This document shows positions 42,332 through 49,406 of a DNA stretch of 64,000 nucleotides, in pieces. The stretch is from the NCBI RefSeq assembly GCF_004331485.1, contig NZ_SJKD01000002.1:372001-436000 (forward strand), given 5' to 3'. The stretch's first letter is position 1, and every line of letters begins with the position of its first letter. Source of the stretch: Kribbella capetownensis. Its GTDB lineage: Bacteria; Actinomycetota; Actinomycetes; Propionibacteriales; Kribbellaceae. Under the pieces are notes generated by a model, which saw only the letters and a program-made list of their open reading frames with translations, was not told the DNA's origin and ran no database searches. The position numbers and the translations under genes were made by a program.

Positions 42332-43174
42332 ATGTCAGCCCGCGTGCACGTCGTCACCGACTCCACGGCTGGGCTGGCCACGCACGAGGTGCTCCGCCAC
42401 CCGCTGACCGTCGTACCACTCCAGGTCGTCATCGGCGGGACGTCGTACGACGACGGCGCCACCTCCACCGACGCGGTCGCCGAGGCGCTCAAGACCTTCA
42501 CCCCCGTGTCGACGAGCCGTCCAGCGCCGCAGACCTTCGCGGACACGTACGCCGCTTGTGCGAAGGACGGAGCGGAATCGGTGGTGTCGATCCACCTCTC
42601 CGGGGACATGTCCGGCACCGTCGAGGCCGCCATGATCGGCGCCAAGGAGTCGCCGATCCCGGTCCGCGTGATCGACTCCCGCTCGCTCGGCATGGGGCTC
42701 GGGTTCCCCGTCCTGGCCGCGGCCGCCGCAGCCGCCGCGGGGGAGGATCAGGCCGGCGTCGAGGCCGCGGCTCGCGCCCGGATGGCGTCGATCTCGGCGT
42801 ACTTCTACGTCGACACCCTCGAATACCTCCGCCGCGGCGGACGCATCGGCGCGGCTCAAGCCCTCCTCGGTACGGCGCTCGCCGTCAAACCACTGCTGAC
42901 GATCAGCGGCGGCCGGATCGTCCCGCTCGAGAAGGTCCGCACCTCCAGCCGCGCCATCGCCCGCCTCGCCGACATCGCCGTCCAACGCGCCGGCGAGACC
43001 CCGGTCCAGATCGCCGTCCACCACCTAGCCAACCTCGAGAAAGCCCAAACCCTCGCCGACGGCCTCTCCGACCGCCTCCCCGCCGCCGAAGAAATAGTCC
43101 TCCGCGAAGTAGGAGCCGTCATAGGCGCCCACGTAGGCCCCGGCCTCCTAGCCGTAGTAGTAGCCCCGCGCTGA
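42332..43174 (+). CDS. DegV-family fatty-acid-binding protein
   Basis: This 280-residue protein of the DegV fold starts with VHVVTDSTAGL and contains KTFTPVSTSRPAPQTFADTY near residue 52 and VSIHLSGDMSGTVEAA near residue 86. The C-terminal lobe carries DTLEYLRRGGRIG near residue 163. DegV/FakB proteins bind a fatty acid and present it to the kinase FakA. No fakA is visible in the window. The gene stands upstream of comEA, a conserved neighbour in actinomycetes. Confidence 0.93.
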   Translation: MSARVHVVTDSTAGLATHEVLRHPLTVVPLQVVIGGTSYDDGATSTDAVAEALKTFTPVSTSRPAPQTFADTYAACAKDGAESVVSIHLSGDMSGTVEAAMIGAKESPIPVRVIDSRSLGMGLGFPVLAAAAAAAAGEDQAGVEAAARARMASISAYFYVDTLEYLRRGGRIGAAQALLGTALAVKPLLTISGGRIVPLEKVRTSSRAIARLADIAVQRAGETPVQIAVHHLANLEKAQTLADGLSDRLPAAEEIVLREVGAVIGAHVGPGLLAVVVAPR

Positions 43175-43244
43175 TCTTCTGTGAGTTCTCCACAGGTTTG
43201 AATTCGCGGTTTCTGGCGGGTCTCGGACTCGTACTTTCTCTGGC

Positions 43245-44150
43245 GTGAAAGTCACACGTCGTGCTCCGGCGCCCGACCCGGGCGCCCGTGAGCGTGCGCT
43301 GGCGCGGCTCGCCGCCAACGCACGCGAGCACGCACCCGGCGAACACCTGGAGGAGCGTGATGAGGACGTGCGCGGTGGATGGATCCCCGATTCGATCCGG
43401 CCCGAACGACTACGAGACGCCCGCTGGACTCTGTCCCCACGGCACGTCGTGGTCCTGGCCGCCGTACTGGCCATCGGCCTGTCCTGGGCCGCCTGGCAAG
43501 TCTTCCGCGTCCGCCCCGAAACCCTCCCCGACGCCCGCCCACCCACGACCGTCACGTCAGGCTCACCCGTCGCCGGCGCTGGTTCCTCACCCGGTCAGCC
43601 AGGCGGGACCCCCGGAGCCGCGGTTTCACCCGGTGCCGCGCAGCCGTCTGCCGGTGCGGGCCAACCCTCAGCCGGCGCTACGCAGGGTTCGGGCACCGGA
43701 CAGTCGCCTACCGGCGTGGTCGTCGTGGACGTTGCCGGCAAGGTCCGCCGCCCTGGCCTCGTCCGAGCCCCCAGCGGCTCCCGAGTAGCCGACGTACTCA
43801 CGCTCGCCGGCGGCCCACTCCCCGGCGTAGACCTCACCACCCTCAACCTCGCCCGCCCAGTCACCGACGGCGAACAAATCCTCGTCGGCATCCCCATCCC
43901 ACCCGGCGCCACCACCGCGCCGGGCGCCACCCCAACAGCTCCGTCCACCGCCTCCAACGCCCCCGTCAACCTCAACACCGCCGACCTCACCCAACTGGAC
44001 ACCCTCCCCGGCGTTGGCCCAGTCCTGGCCCAACGCATCCTCGACTACCGCACCCAGAACGGCCCGTTCGCCACCATCGACCAACTCCAAGAAGTCCCCG
44101 GTGTAGGTCCCAAGAAGTTCGACTCCCTGAAGTCCCATGTCCGCATCTGA
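43245..44150 (+). CDS. comEA: ComEA-family helix-hairpin-helix DNA-binding protein
   Basis: This 301-residue protein has a charged cytoplasmic N-terminus and one membrane helix (residues about 67-87). A Pro/Gly/Ala-rich linker (about 100-160) precedes an SLBB domain (VVVDVAGKVRRPGLVRAPSG). Two C-terminal helix-hairpin-helix motifs follow (VNLNTADLTQLDTLPGVGP and LQEVPGVGPKKFDSLKSHV). In competent bacteria ComEA binds incoming DNA at the cell surface. Here it pairs with comEC, whose start overlaps its end by 14 bp. The extra N-terminal region is common in actinomycetes. Confidence 0.94.
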   Translation: MKVTRRAPAPDPGARERALARLAANAREHAPGEHLEERDEDVRGGWIPDSIRPERLRDARWTLSPRHVVVLAAVLAIGLSWAAWQVFRVRPETLPDARPPTTVTSGSPVAGAGSSPGQPGGTPGAAVSPGAAQPSAGAGQPSAGATQGSGTGQSPTGVVVVDVAGKVRRPGLVRAPSGSRVADVLTLAGGPLPGVDLTTLNLARPVTDGEQILVGIPIPPGATTAPGATPTAPSTASNAPVNLNTADLTQLDTLPGVGPVLAQRILDYRTQNGPFATIDQLQEVPGVGPKKFDSLKSHVRI

Positions 44151-46581
44151 GGAGGTCCTCGAGCAGCCGGGGGAGGCGCTTGATCTGCGGCTGTTGGCGC
44201 CGGCGGCCGCGGGCTGGGTGGCAGCCGTCGTCCTGGTCGGCGAGCGACCACTCGCAGGTGTAGTGACGGCAGCCGTGTCACTTGCGCCCGCTTGTGTGGC
44301 CGCCGTGTTCCTGCGACGCCGGCTGCAGGCGACCAGGTCCCGCGGGAGACGTGCGGTCTGGGCAGTCGTGGGAGTGCTTGTGGTGGTCGCAGGCATGGGG
44401 CTGGGGGCCGCCCTGCAGGTGAAGGGATTGCGGGCCGGCCCGGTGCCGGGGTTGGCAGCGGAGGGCGCAACGGTTGGCGTCACGTTGAGGATCGACGCAG
44501 ACCCCGCCGTACGCCGGAGTCCGGGCCGGCGCCCGCCGTACGTCGTGGTGAAGGCAACCATCGAGGAGGTTCGAACTCGGAGTACGACGTCGTCGACCGG
44601 GACCCCGAGCTCGCAGGCCGCTGGGGAAGTGAGGACTCGGATGCGGACTCGGGTGTTGGTGGTGGGGGATGAGGCGTGGAGAGGAGTGCGGTTCGGGGAG
44701 CGGGTGGATGGAAGGGGACGGTTGGAGGCGGCTGAGCGTGGCGGTGACGTGGCAGCCATGCTGTCGGTTCGCGGGGAGCCGCGGATGGTGGACGAGCCGG
44801 CCTGGTGGCTGCGCGCGGCCGAGCGGGTGCGGGCCGGCCTGCGGGGAGCCGTGGCGGGAGAGCCGGACGACGTGAAGGGTCTGGTCCCGGCGCTGGTGAT
44901 GGGCGACGAGTCCGGCCTCTCCGACGAACTCGCCGACGACTTCCGCACGACCGGGCTGACCCATCTGTCCGCAGTCTCGGGCACCAACCTGACCTTGCTG
45001 CTGGCGTTCATCCTGCCGTTCAGTCGGCTGATCGGCGTACGGGCGCGAGGGCTGACTGCGGTCGGCCTGATCACGGTCGTCGTGTTCATCATTCTGGCGC
45101 GCCCTCAGCCGAGCGTGTTGCGAGCGGCCGCGATGGGCCTGATCGCGCTGGCCGCGATGACCAGCGGAGGCGGCCAACGTCGCGCGGCCCGCAGCCTGTC
45201 GGCAGCGGTCATCGTGCTCCTGCTCTTCGACACCTCGCTCGCGCGATCAGCCGGGTTCGCGCTGTCCGTGCTCGCGACCGCGGGCATCGTGCTGCTGGGT
45301 CCAAGCTGGCGCGACGCGCTTTCCCAATGGCTTCCGACCTGGCTCGCCGAGGCGATCTCATGTCCGCTCGCCGCCCAACTCGCGTGTACGCCGATCGTCG
45401 CCTGGCTCTCCGGCCAGGTCTCACTCGTCGCGGTCGCCGCGAACCTGCTCGCCGGTCCCGCAGTCGGCCCGGCAACCATCCTGGGCTTCGCAGCCGCCGG
45501 CGTCGCACTCGTGAGCACAGAGGTAGCTCAGCTCGTCGGCTGGGCCGCCGGCTGGCCGGCCCGCTGGATCATCCTGATAGCTCGAGAAGGCGCAGACCTC
45601 CCGGGCGCATCCAACCCCTGGCCAGCCACGGTGATCGGAGTCGCGGTACTGACGATCCTCTGCCTGGCCATCGTGATCGGCCTGCACCGCATCCTCGCTC
45701 GCCCGATCGCAGCGATCCTCGCGGTCGTCCTGCTGGCAGTCGTCGTGCTGCGTCCGGTCGGCTCGATCGGCTGGCCACCAGGCGACTGGCTACTGGTGAT
45801 GTGCGATGTCGGGCAAGGCGACGGCTTGGCGTTGCGAGCAGGTGAGAAGGCGGCGGTGGTGGTCGACACCGGCCCGGATCCGGCCGCGATGGATCGGTGC
45901 CTGCGGGATCTCGGAGTCGAGTACATCCCGGTGCTCGTGCTCACGCACTTCCACGCGGATCACGCCGGTGGACTGGCCGGCGTACTGAAGGATCGGCGCG
46001 TGGGTGAGATCGAGGTGACGCCGTACTTCTCGCCGCGCGCGGAGTACGAGCGTGTCGTCGACCTCGCGGCACAGCACGGCATCAGCCTGCGGACAGTCAC
46101 GTACCACGAGAAGCGCGTCGTCGGCGCACTCAGTTGGACCACGCTCTGGCCAGCTCGCGTGCCGGCGCTTCCACCACCCGGTACGTCGTCTGCGACCTCC
46201 AGCGACGAGGGTTCACCGGAGAACAACGCCAGCATCGCGATGATGGTCGAGGCGTCCGGTCTCCGGATCCTTCTCACCGGCGACCTGGAACCCGAATCTC
46301 AGCGAGCCATCCTTGCCTCTGGCGCCGACCTGCGAGCCGACGTCCTCAAGGTCCCGCACCACGGGTCGGCTCAGCAGGACCCGGCCTTCATCGCCGCCAC
46401 CGGCGCCCGCCTCGCGTTGATCTCGGTCGGTCGCGACAACGACTACGGCCATCCAGCACCCAGGACCCTGACGCTCCTGGCCCACCAGTCCACCCGAACC
46501 GCCACCACCAGCACCAACGGCCCCCTGACCGTCACCAACCCCGCCAACCACCTGACCCTCACCACCGCCCACGACCCATGA
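44137..46581 (+). CDS. comEC: ComEC/Rec2-family DNA-uptake channel protein
   Basis: This 814-residue membrane protein has the DUF4131-like N-terminal region, the competence domain with about ten helices (AVSGTNLTLLLAFILPFSRL near residue 280), and a C-terminal metallo-beta-lactamase domain with HFHADHAGGL near residue 605. ComEC is the membrane channel for transforming single-stranded DNA, and the lactamase-like domain may degrade the other strand. Together with comEA it suggests at least ancestral competence; no comEB or pilus genes are visible here. A minus-strand isochorismatase gene separates it from holA, its usual neighbour. Confidence 0.93.
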   Translation: MSASEEVLEQPGEALDLRLLAPAAAGWVAAVVLVGERPLAGVVTAAVSLAPACVAAVFLRRRLQATRSRGRRAVWAVVGVLVVVAGMGLGAALQVKGLRAGPVPGLAAEGATVGVTLRIDADPAVRRSPGRRPPYVVVKATIEEVRTRSTTSSTGTPSSQAAGEVRTRMRTRVLVVGDEAWRGVRFGERVDGRGRLEAAERGGDVAAMLSVRGEPRMVDEPAWWLRAAERVRAGLRGAVAGEPDDVKGLVPALVMGDESGLSDELADDFRTTGLTHLSAVSGTNLTLLLAFILPFSRLIGVRARGLTAVGLITVVVFIILARPQPSVLRAAAMGLIALAAMTSGGGQRRAARSLSAAVIVLLLFDTSLARSAGFALSVLATAGIVLLGPSWRDALSQWLPTWLAEAISCPLAAQLACTPIVAWLSGQVSLVAVAANLLAGPAVGPATILGFAAAGVALVSTEVAQLVGWAAGWPARWIILIAREGADLPGASNPWPATVIGVAVLTILCLAIVIGLHRILARPIAAILAVVLLAVVVLRPVGSIGWPPGDWLLVMCDVGQGDGLALRAGEKAAVVVDTGPDPAAMDRCLRDLGVEYIPVLVLTHFHADHAGGLAGVLKDRRVGEIEVTPYFSPRAEYERVVDLAAQHGISLRTVTYHEKRVVGALSWTTLWPARVPALPPPGTSSATSSDEGSPENNASIAMMVEASGLRILLTGDLEPESQRAILASGADLRADVLKVPHHGSAQQDPAFIAATGARLALISVGRDNDYGHPAPRTLTLLAHQSTRTATTSTNGPLTVTNPANHLTLTTAHDP

Positions 46582-46639
46582 GCACCAGCCACAAGCCAGG
46601 CGCCAGCCGCCAGATGTCAGGAGGCGGGAGCCCGCAGGG

Positions 46640-47203
46640 TCAGGCGAAGGTGACGCCTGCGGCCGGGACTGTGCTCTCGGGTTCGTCGCCGAGGGACCAG
46701 GCGGCTACTCGGGAGACCACATCGGCTGGGACTTCATCGCTGATGCCGCTGACAGCGGGGATGTCGTAGGTGCCGTGCGCGTCGTACGGGAGGACGACGC
46801 GGTAGCCGCGGGCCAGGGCAGTTCGCGCGGTGGCCTGCACACACATCTCGGACATCACGCCGCAGATCGCGAGCGACCTCACGCCGGCGGCAACCAGCAG
46901 CTGGCCGAGCGGTGTCGCGTCGAAGCCGTCGTCGCGAGGCTTACGAATCACCTGCTCACGGGGCCCCGCCTTCACCGGCAGGTACAACTCCCAACCTCGC
47001 GTACCCGGCTCGTCGGCCGCACCTGGCACGCCGTCGTTCTGCAGATGCACAACGACCGCCCCAGCCTCCCGCGCACGGTCGAGCAACTCGGTCGTCCGGT
47101 CGAGCAGACGATCGGCTCCGGGTACGGCGTTCTCGCCGGAGACGAAAGCCGATTGCAGGTCCACCAGGATCAGGGCGTCGACAGGAGCAACGGGGTCGGT
47201 CAT
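46640..47203 (-). CDS. isochorismatase-family cysteine hydrolase
   Basis: This 187-residue protein has the isochorismatase-like triad: Asp in ALILVDLQSAF (D15 region), Lys in PREQVIRKPRDDGF, and Cys in ICGVMSEMCVQATARTAL near residue 130. Members hydrolyse amides such as nicotinamide, or isochorismate; the exact substrate is unknown. The ATG at 47203, with AAGGATGG upstream, was preferred to a longer frame. It lies antisense between comEC and holA, interrupting a widely conserved gene order. Confidence 0.9.
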   Translation of the reverse strand: MTDPVAPVDALILVDLQSAFVSGENAVPGADRLLDRTTELLDRAREAGAVVVHLQNDGVPGAADEPGTRGWELYLPVKAGPREQVIRKPRDDGFDATPLGQLLVAAGVRSLAICGVMSEMCVQATARTALARGYRVVLPYDAHGTYDIPAVSGISDEVPADVVSRVAAWSLGDEPESTVPAAGVTFA

Positions 47204-47276
47204 GCGGCCATCCTTGCCGGTCGGTGCAAGCGACCTCCAGCGAGTTTCTGTCGACGGGACATGGGATGCTGGCCGG

Positions 47277-48275
47277 GTGGCTGCTCGTAGGGGTTCCGCG
47301 CCCAAGCTGGGCGACGTACTGCTGGTGACCGGTGCCGAGGCGTTCCTCGCGGACCGGGCCGTCAAGTCGGCGATCGCCGCGGTGTCCAAGGAAGCGGCGT
47401 CCAGAGGTGGTGCCGACGTCGAGGTGACGGACGTCGATGCGACCGGGCTGGACGTGGGGGTGTTCGCGGAGCTGACTGGGCCCTCGCTGTTCGCGAGTGA
47501 GCGCGTCCTGGTCATGCGAGCGTTGGAGAACCTGCCGTCCGACATGGTCCCGCACCTGCTCGAGTACGCCGGCAGTCCGTCGGACGACGTACTGGTCGTG
47601 CTGGTGCACTCAGGCGGCCAGAAGGGCAAAGGCGTCCTCGACAAGTTGCGCAAGGCATCGGTCAATGAGGTCGTGGCGACGGCTCCGAAGGCGTGGGAGT
47701 TGCCGCAGTTCGTGGCGGGGGAGATCCGGCTGCTCGGCGGCAGTGTGGACGAGCGGGCGTCGTCGGCCCTGGTCGACGCGGTCGGTCATGATCTGCGCGC
47801 GCTGGCTGGGGCATGTTCCCAGTTGGTGTCCGACTCGGGCGGGCAGGCGGTCACGGCCGAGCTGATCGGGCAGTACTTCGGTGGTCGCGCGGAGGTGACG
47901 AGTTTCGCGGTTGCGGATGCGGCCATCGCGGGCCGGACCGAGCCGGCGCTGGAGCAGTTGCGGTGGGCGCTGGACTGTGGCGTCGCGCCTGTGCTGGTGA
48001 CGAGCGCGATGGCGGGCGGTCTGCGCGGGCTGGCGAAGTTCTCGAGTGCGCCGGGCGGGCTTCGCGAGGCGGATCTGGCCCGGGAGGTCGGCGTACCGCC
48101 GTGGAAGCTGAAGCAGCTGAAGCAGCAGGTTCGCGGGTGGACCCCGGGCGGGCTGGCGACCGCGATCAAGGCGGTGGCCCAGGCCGACGCCGACGTGAAG
48201 GGCGCCTCAGGCGACGCCGGCTACGCCCTCGAGCGAATGGTCATCACCGTAAGCCGCTCCCACGGCCGCCGCTAA
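47277..48275 (+). CDS. holA: DNA polymerase III subunit delta
   Basis: This 332-residue clamp-loader subunit starts VAARRGSAPKLGDVLLVTGAE. It has the divergent AAA-like N-terminal domain (ERVLVMRALENLPSDMVPHL and VLVVLVHSGGQKGKGVLDKL, no working Walker A, as expected for delta) and the C-terminal helical collar (PPWKLKQLKQQVRGW). It opens the beta sliding clamp at primed DNA. The GTG at 47277 was chosen because it gives the family's usual length; no strong ribosome-binding site is seen. It is followed convergently by rpsT. Confidence 0.93.
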   Translation: MAARRGSAPKLGDVLLVTGAEAFLADRAVKSAIAAVSKEAASRGGADVEVTDVDATGLDVGVFAELTGPSLFASERVLVMRALENLPSDMVPHLLEYAGSPSDDVLVVLVHSGGQKGKGVLDKLRKASVNEVVATAPKAWELPQFVAGEIRLLGGSVDERASSALVDAVGHDLRALAGACSQLVSDSGGQAVTAELIGQYFGGRAEVTSFAVADAAIAGRTEPALEQLRWALDCGVAPVLVTSAMAGGLRGLAKFSSAPGGLREADLAREVGVPPWKLKQLKQQVRGWTPGGLATAIKAVAQADADVKGASGDAGYALERMVITVSRSHGRR

Positions 48276-48334
48276 CCCCAGCCAGTCGACCGCGACGTTC
48301 GGCCCCCAAGGACGGTCGAGCCGCAAGCCGACGA

Positions 48335-48386
48335 ATCCCGGGCGAGCCTAGGGGATCCCGGGCGATCCTATTGGATCCCGGGCACG
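48335..48386. repeat. 20-bp tandem repeat between holA and rpsT
   Basis: ATCCCGGGC recurs at 48335, 48355 and 48375, an exact 20-bp period. Units 1 and 2 read ATCCCGGGCGAGCCTAGGGG and ATCCCGGGCGATCCTATTGG, and the third is partial. The core is palindromic (CCCGGG). It lies between two convergent genes, just outside the rpsT terminator. Confidence 0.75.
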
Positions 48387-48423
48387 CAAAAACGATCGGC
48401 CGGTCTAGGACGGGCCGATCGTT
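48386..48423 (-). terminator. terminator of rpsT
   Basis: AACGATCGGCC (48391-48401) and GGCCGATCGTT (48413-48423) form a perfect 11-bp stem. On the minus strand the stem is followed directly by TTTGCG, making a run of U with the stem's own end. This is a classic intrinsic terminator 12 bp after the rpsT stop. Confidence 0.85.
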
Positions 48424-48434
48424 GGCGGGCTGCC

Positions 48435-48695
48435 TCAGAGAGAGGCGGCCTTCTTGAAGATGGCCGACTTGCGGTTCGCGGCCTGGTTGGCGTGGATGAC
48501 GCCCTTGCTGACGGCCTTGTCGAGCAGGCGGCCGGCCGTGCGGGCCTGCTCCTGCGCCTTCGCGGCGTCGCCGCCCTCGGCAGCCTCGTTGAAGCGGCGA
48601 ACAGCCGTCTTGAGGGTCGACTTCACCGACTTGTTGCGAAGTCGCGCAGCCTCGTTCTGGCGGTTGCGCTTGATCTGGGACTTGATGTTCGCCAC
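48435..48695 (-). CDS. rpsT: 30S ribosomal protein S20
   Basis: This 86-residue, strongly basic protein matches S20 along its whole length: [20 protein letters not shown] at the start, [12 protein letters not shown] in the middle and the conserved [19 protein letters not shown] near the end. It binds 16S rRNA in the small subunit early in assembly. The opposite-strand orientation to holA is the standard actinomycete layout. Its terminator is immediately downstream, and the roughly 165 bp upstream hold its promoter and no other gene. Confidence 0.97.
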   Translation of the reverse strand: MANIKSQIKRNRQNEAARLRNKSVKSTLKTAVRRFNEAAEGGDAAKAQEQARTAGRLLDKAVSKGVIHANQAANRKSAIFKKAASL

Positions 48696-48860
48696 GTGAG
48701 CAGAGCCTCGATCAGGAGTATGCGGTCATTAACAGGAAGGTGTCGCGCGCACGGCTGTACACCACCCGTGGGTGCGCGAAGAGCCAGATTACCAACAAGC
48801 CACCGCCAGCTCCAAACCCAGCCACCCCGGCGACAACCTGGGCCAGCCTGGGCGACGACG

Positions 48861-49313
48861 TCAGTCTGCCTCGGCCGCGGTCTTCAGCCGCTCCAGCGTC
48901 ACCCGGATCCCGCGCCGATTGAGCCGCGTCCGATCCCCGAACACGCGCTGAAACACCGTCCGCAGCACCACCGGCCGACGATCCGTCCACGACTCCCTCA
49001 CCTCACACCCGTCGACGGTCGGCGCGAACTCGTAGCTCCACAGCGAGATCGGCACCGGCCCGAAGTGGATCCAGAACGCGAACCGCCGCCCCGGCTCAGC
49101 CTCCACCACCCGCCCCTGCGTGAACCACCGCAGCGCGCCCACCCGGTTGTGCCCAACAAACCGCGCACCCACCACCGGCCCCGCCGTACCCGACGTCCAA
49201 CTGACCCGCGTGCACTCCGGACTCCACTCACCCATCCGAGGCAAATCACTGACCAGCCCATAAACCCGCTCCGCCGAAGCCCCCACCGCAACGCACTCCA
49301 CCAAGTCCGCCAT
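48861..49313 (-). CDS. SRPBCC-family (START-like) protein
   Basis: This 150-residue protein has the polyketide-cyclase/START-like helix-grip fold: VECVAVGASAERVYGLVSDL at the start, then MGEWSPECTRVSW and a hydrophobic-pocket strand (GRRFAFWIHFGPVPISLWSY). Such proteins bind hydrophobic ligands; catalytic activity cannot be told. The ATG at 49313 has GAGGAGGGTT directly before it. It is divergent from the secreted subtilase gene, with 93 bp between starts. Confidence 0.87.
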   Translation of the reverse strand: MADLVECVAVGASAERVYGLVSDLPRMGEWSPECTRVSWTSGTAGPVVGARFVGHNRVGALRWFTQGRVVEAEPGRRFAFWIHFGPVPISLWSYEFAPTVDGCEVRESWTDRRPVVLRTVFQRVFGDRTRLNRRGIRVTLERLKTAAEAD

Positions 49314-49406
49314 AACCCTCCTCCGCCAACCCATATCCTGCCCGAGCGTGACATAGCGACTACTGGGCGGCATACTCGGGCGCTCCGTCGCTGTCTGAGG
49401 AGTTTT

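Noticed and set aside
48492..49406. 300-codon N-terminal extension of the subtilase frame
   Set aside because: It runs antisense to rpsT and the SRPBCC gene and is rich in Arg/Pro without structure. The GTG at 49407 with a ribosome site and signal peptide is the clear start.
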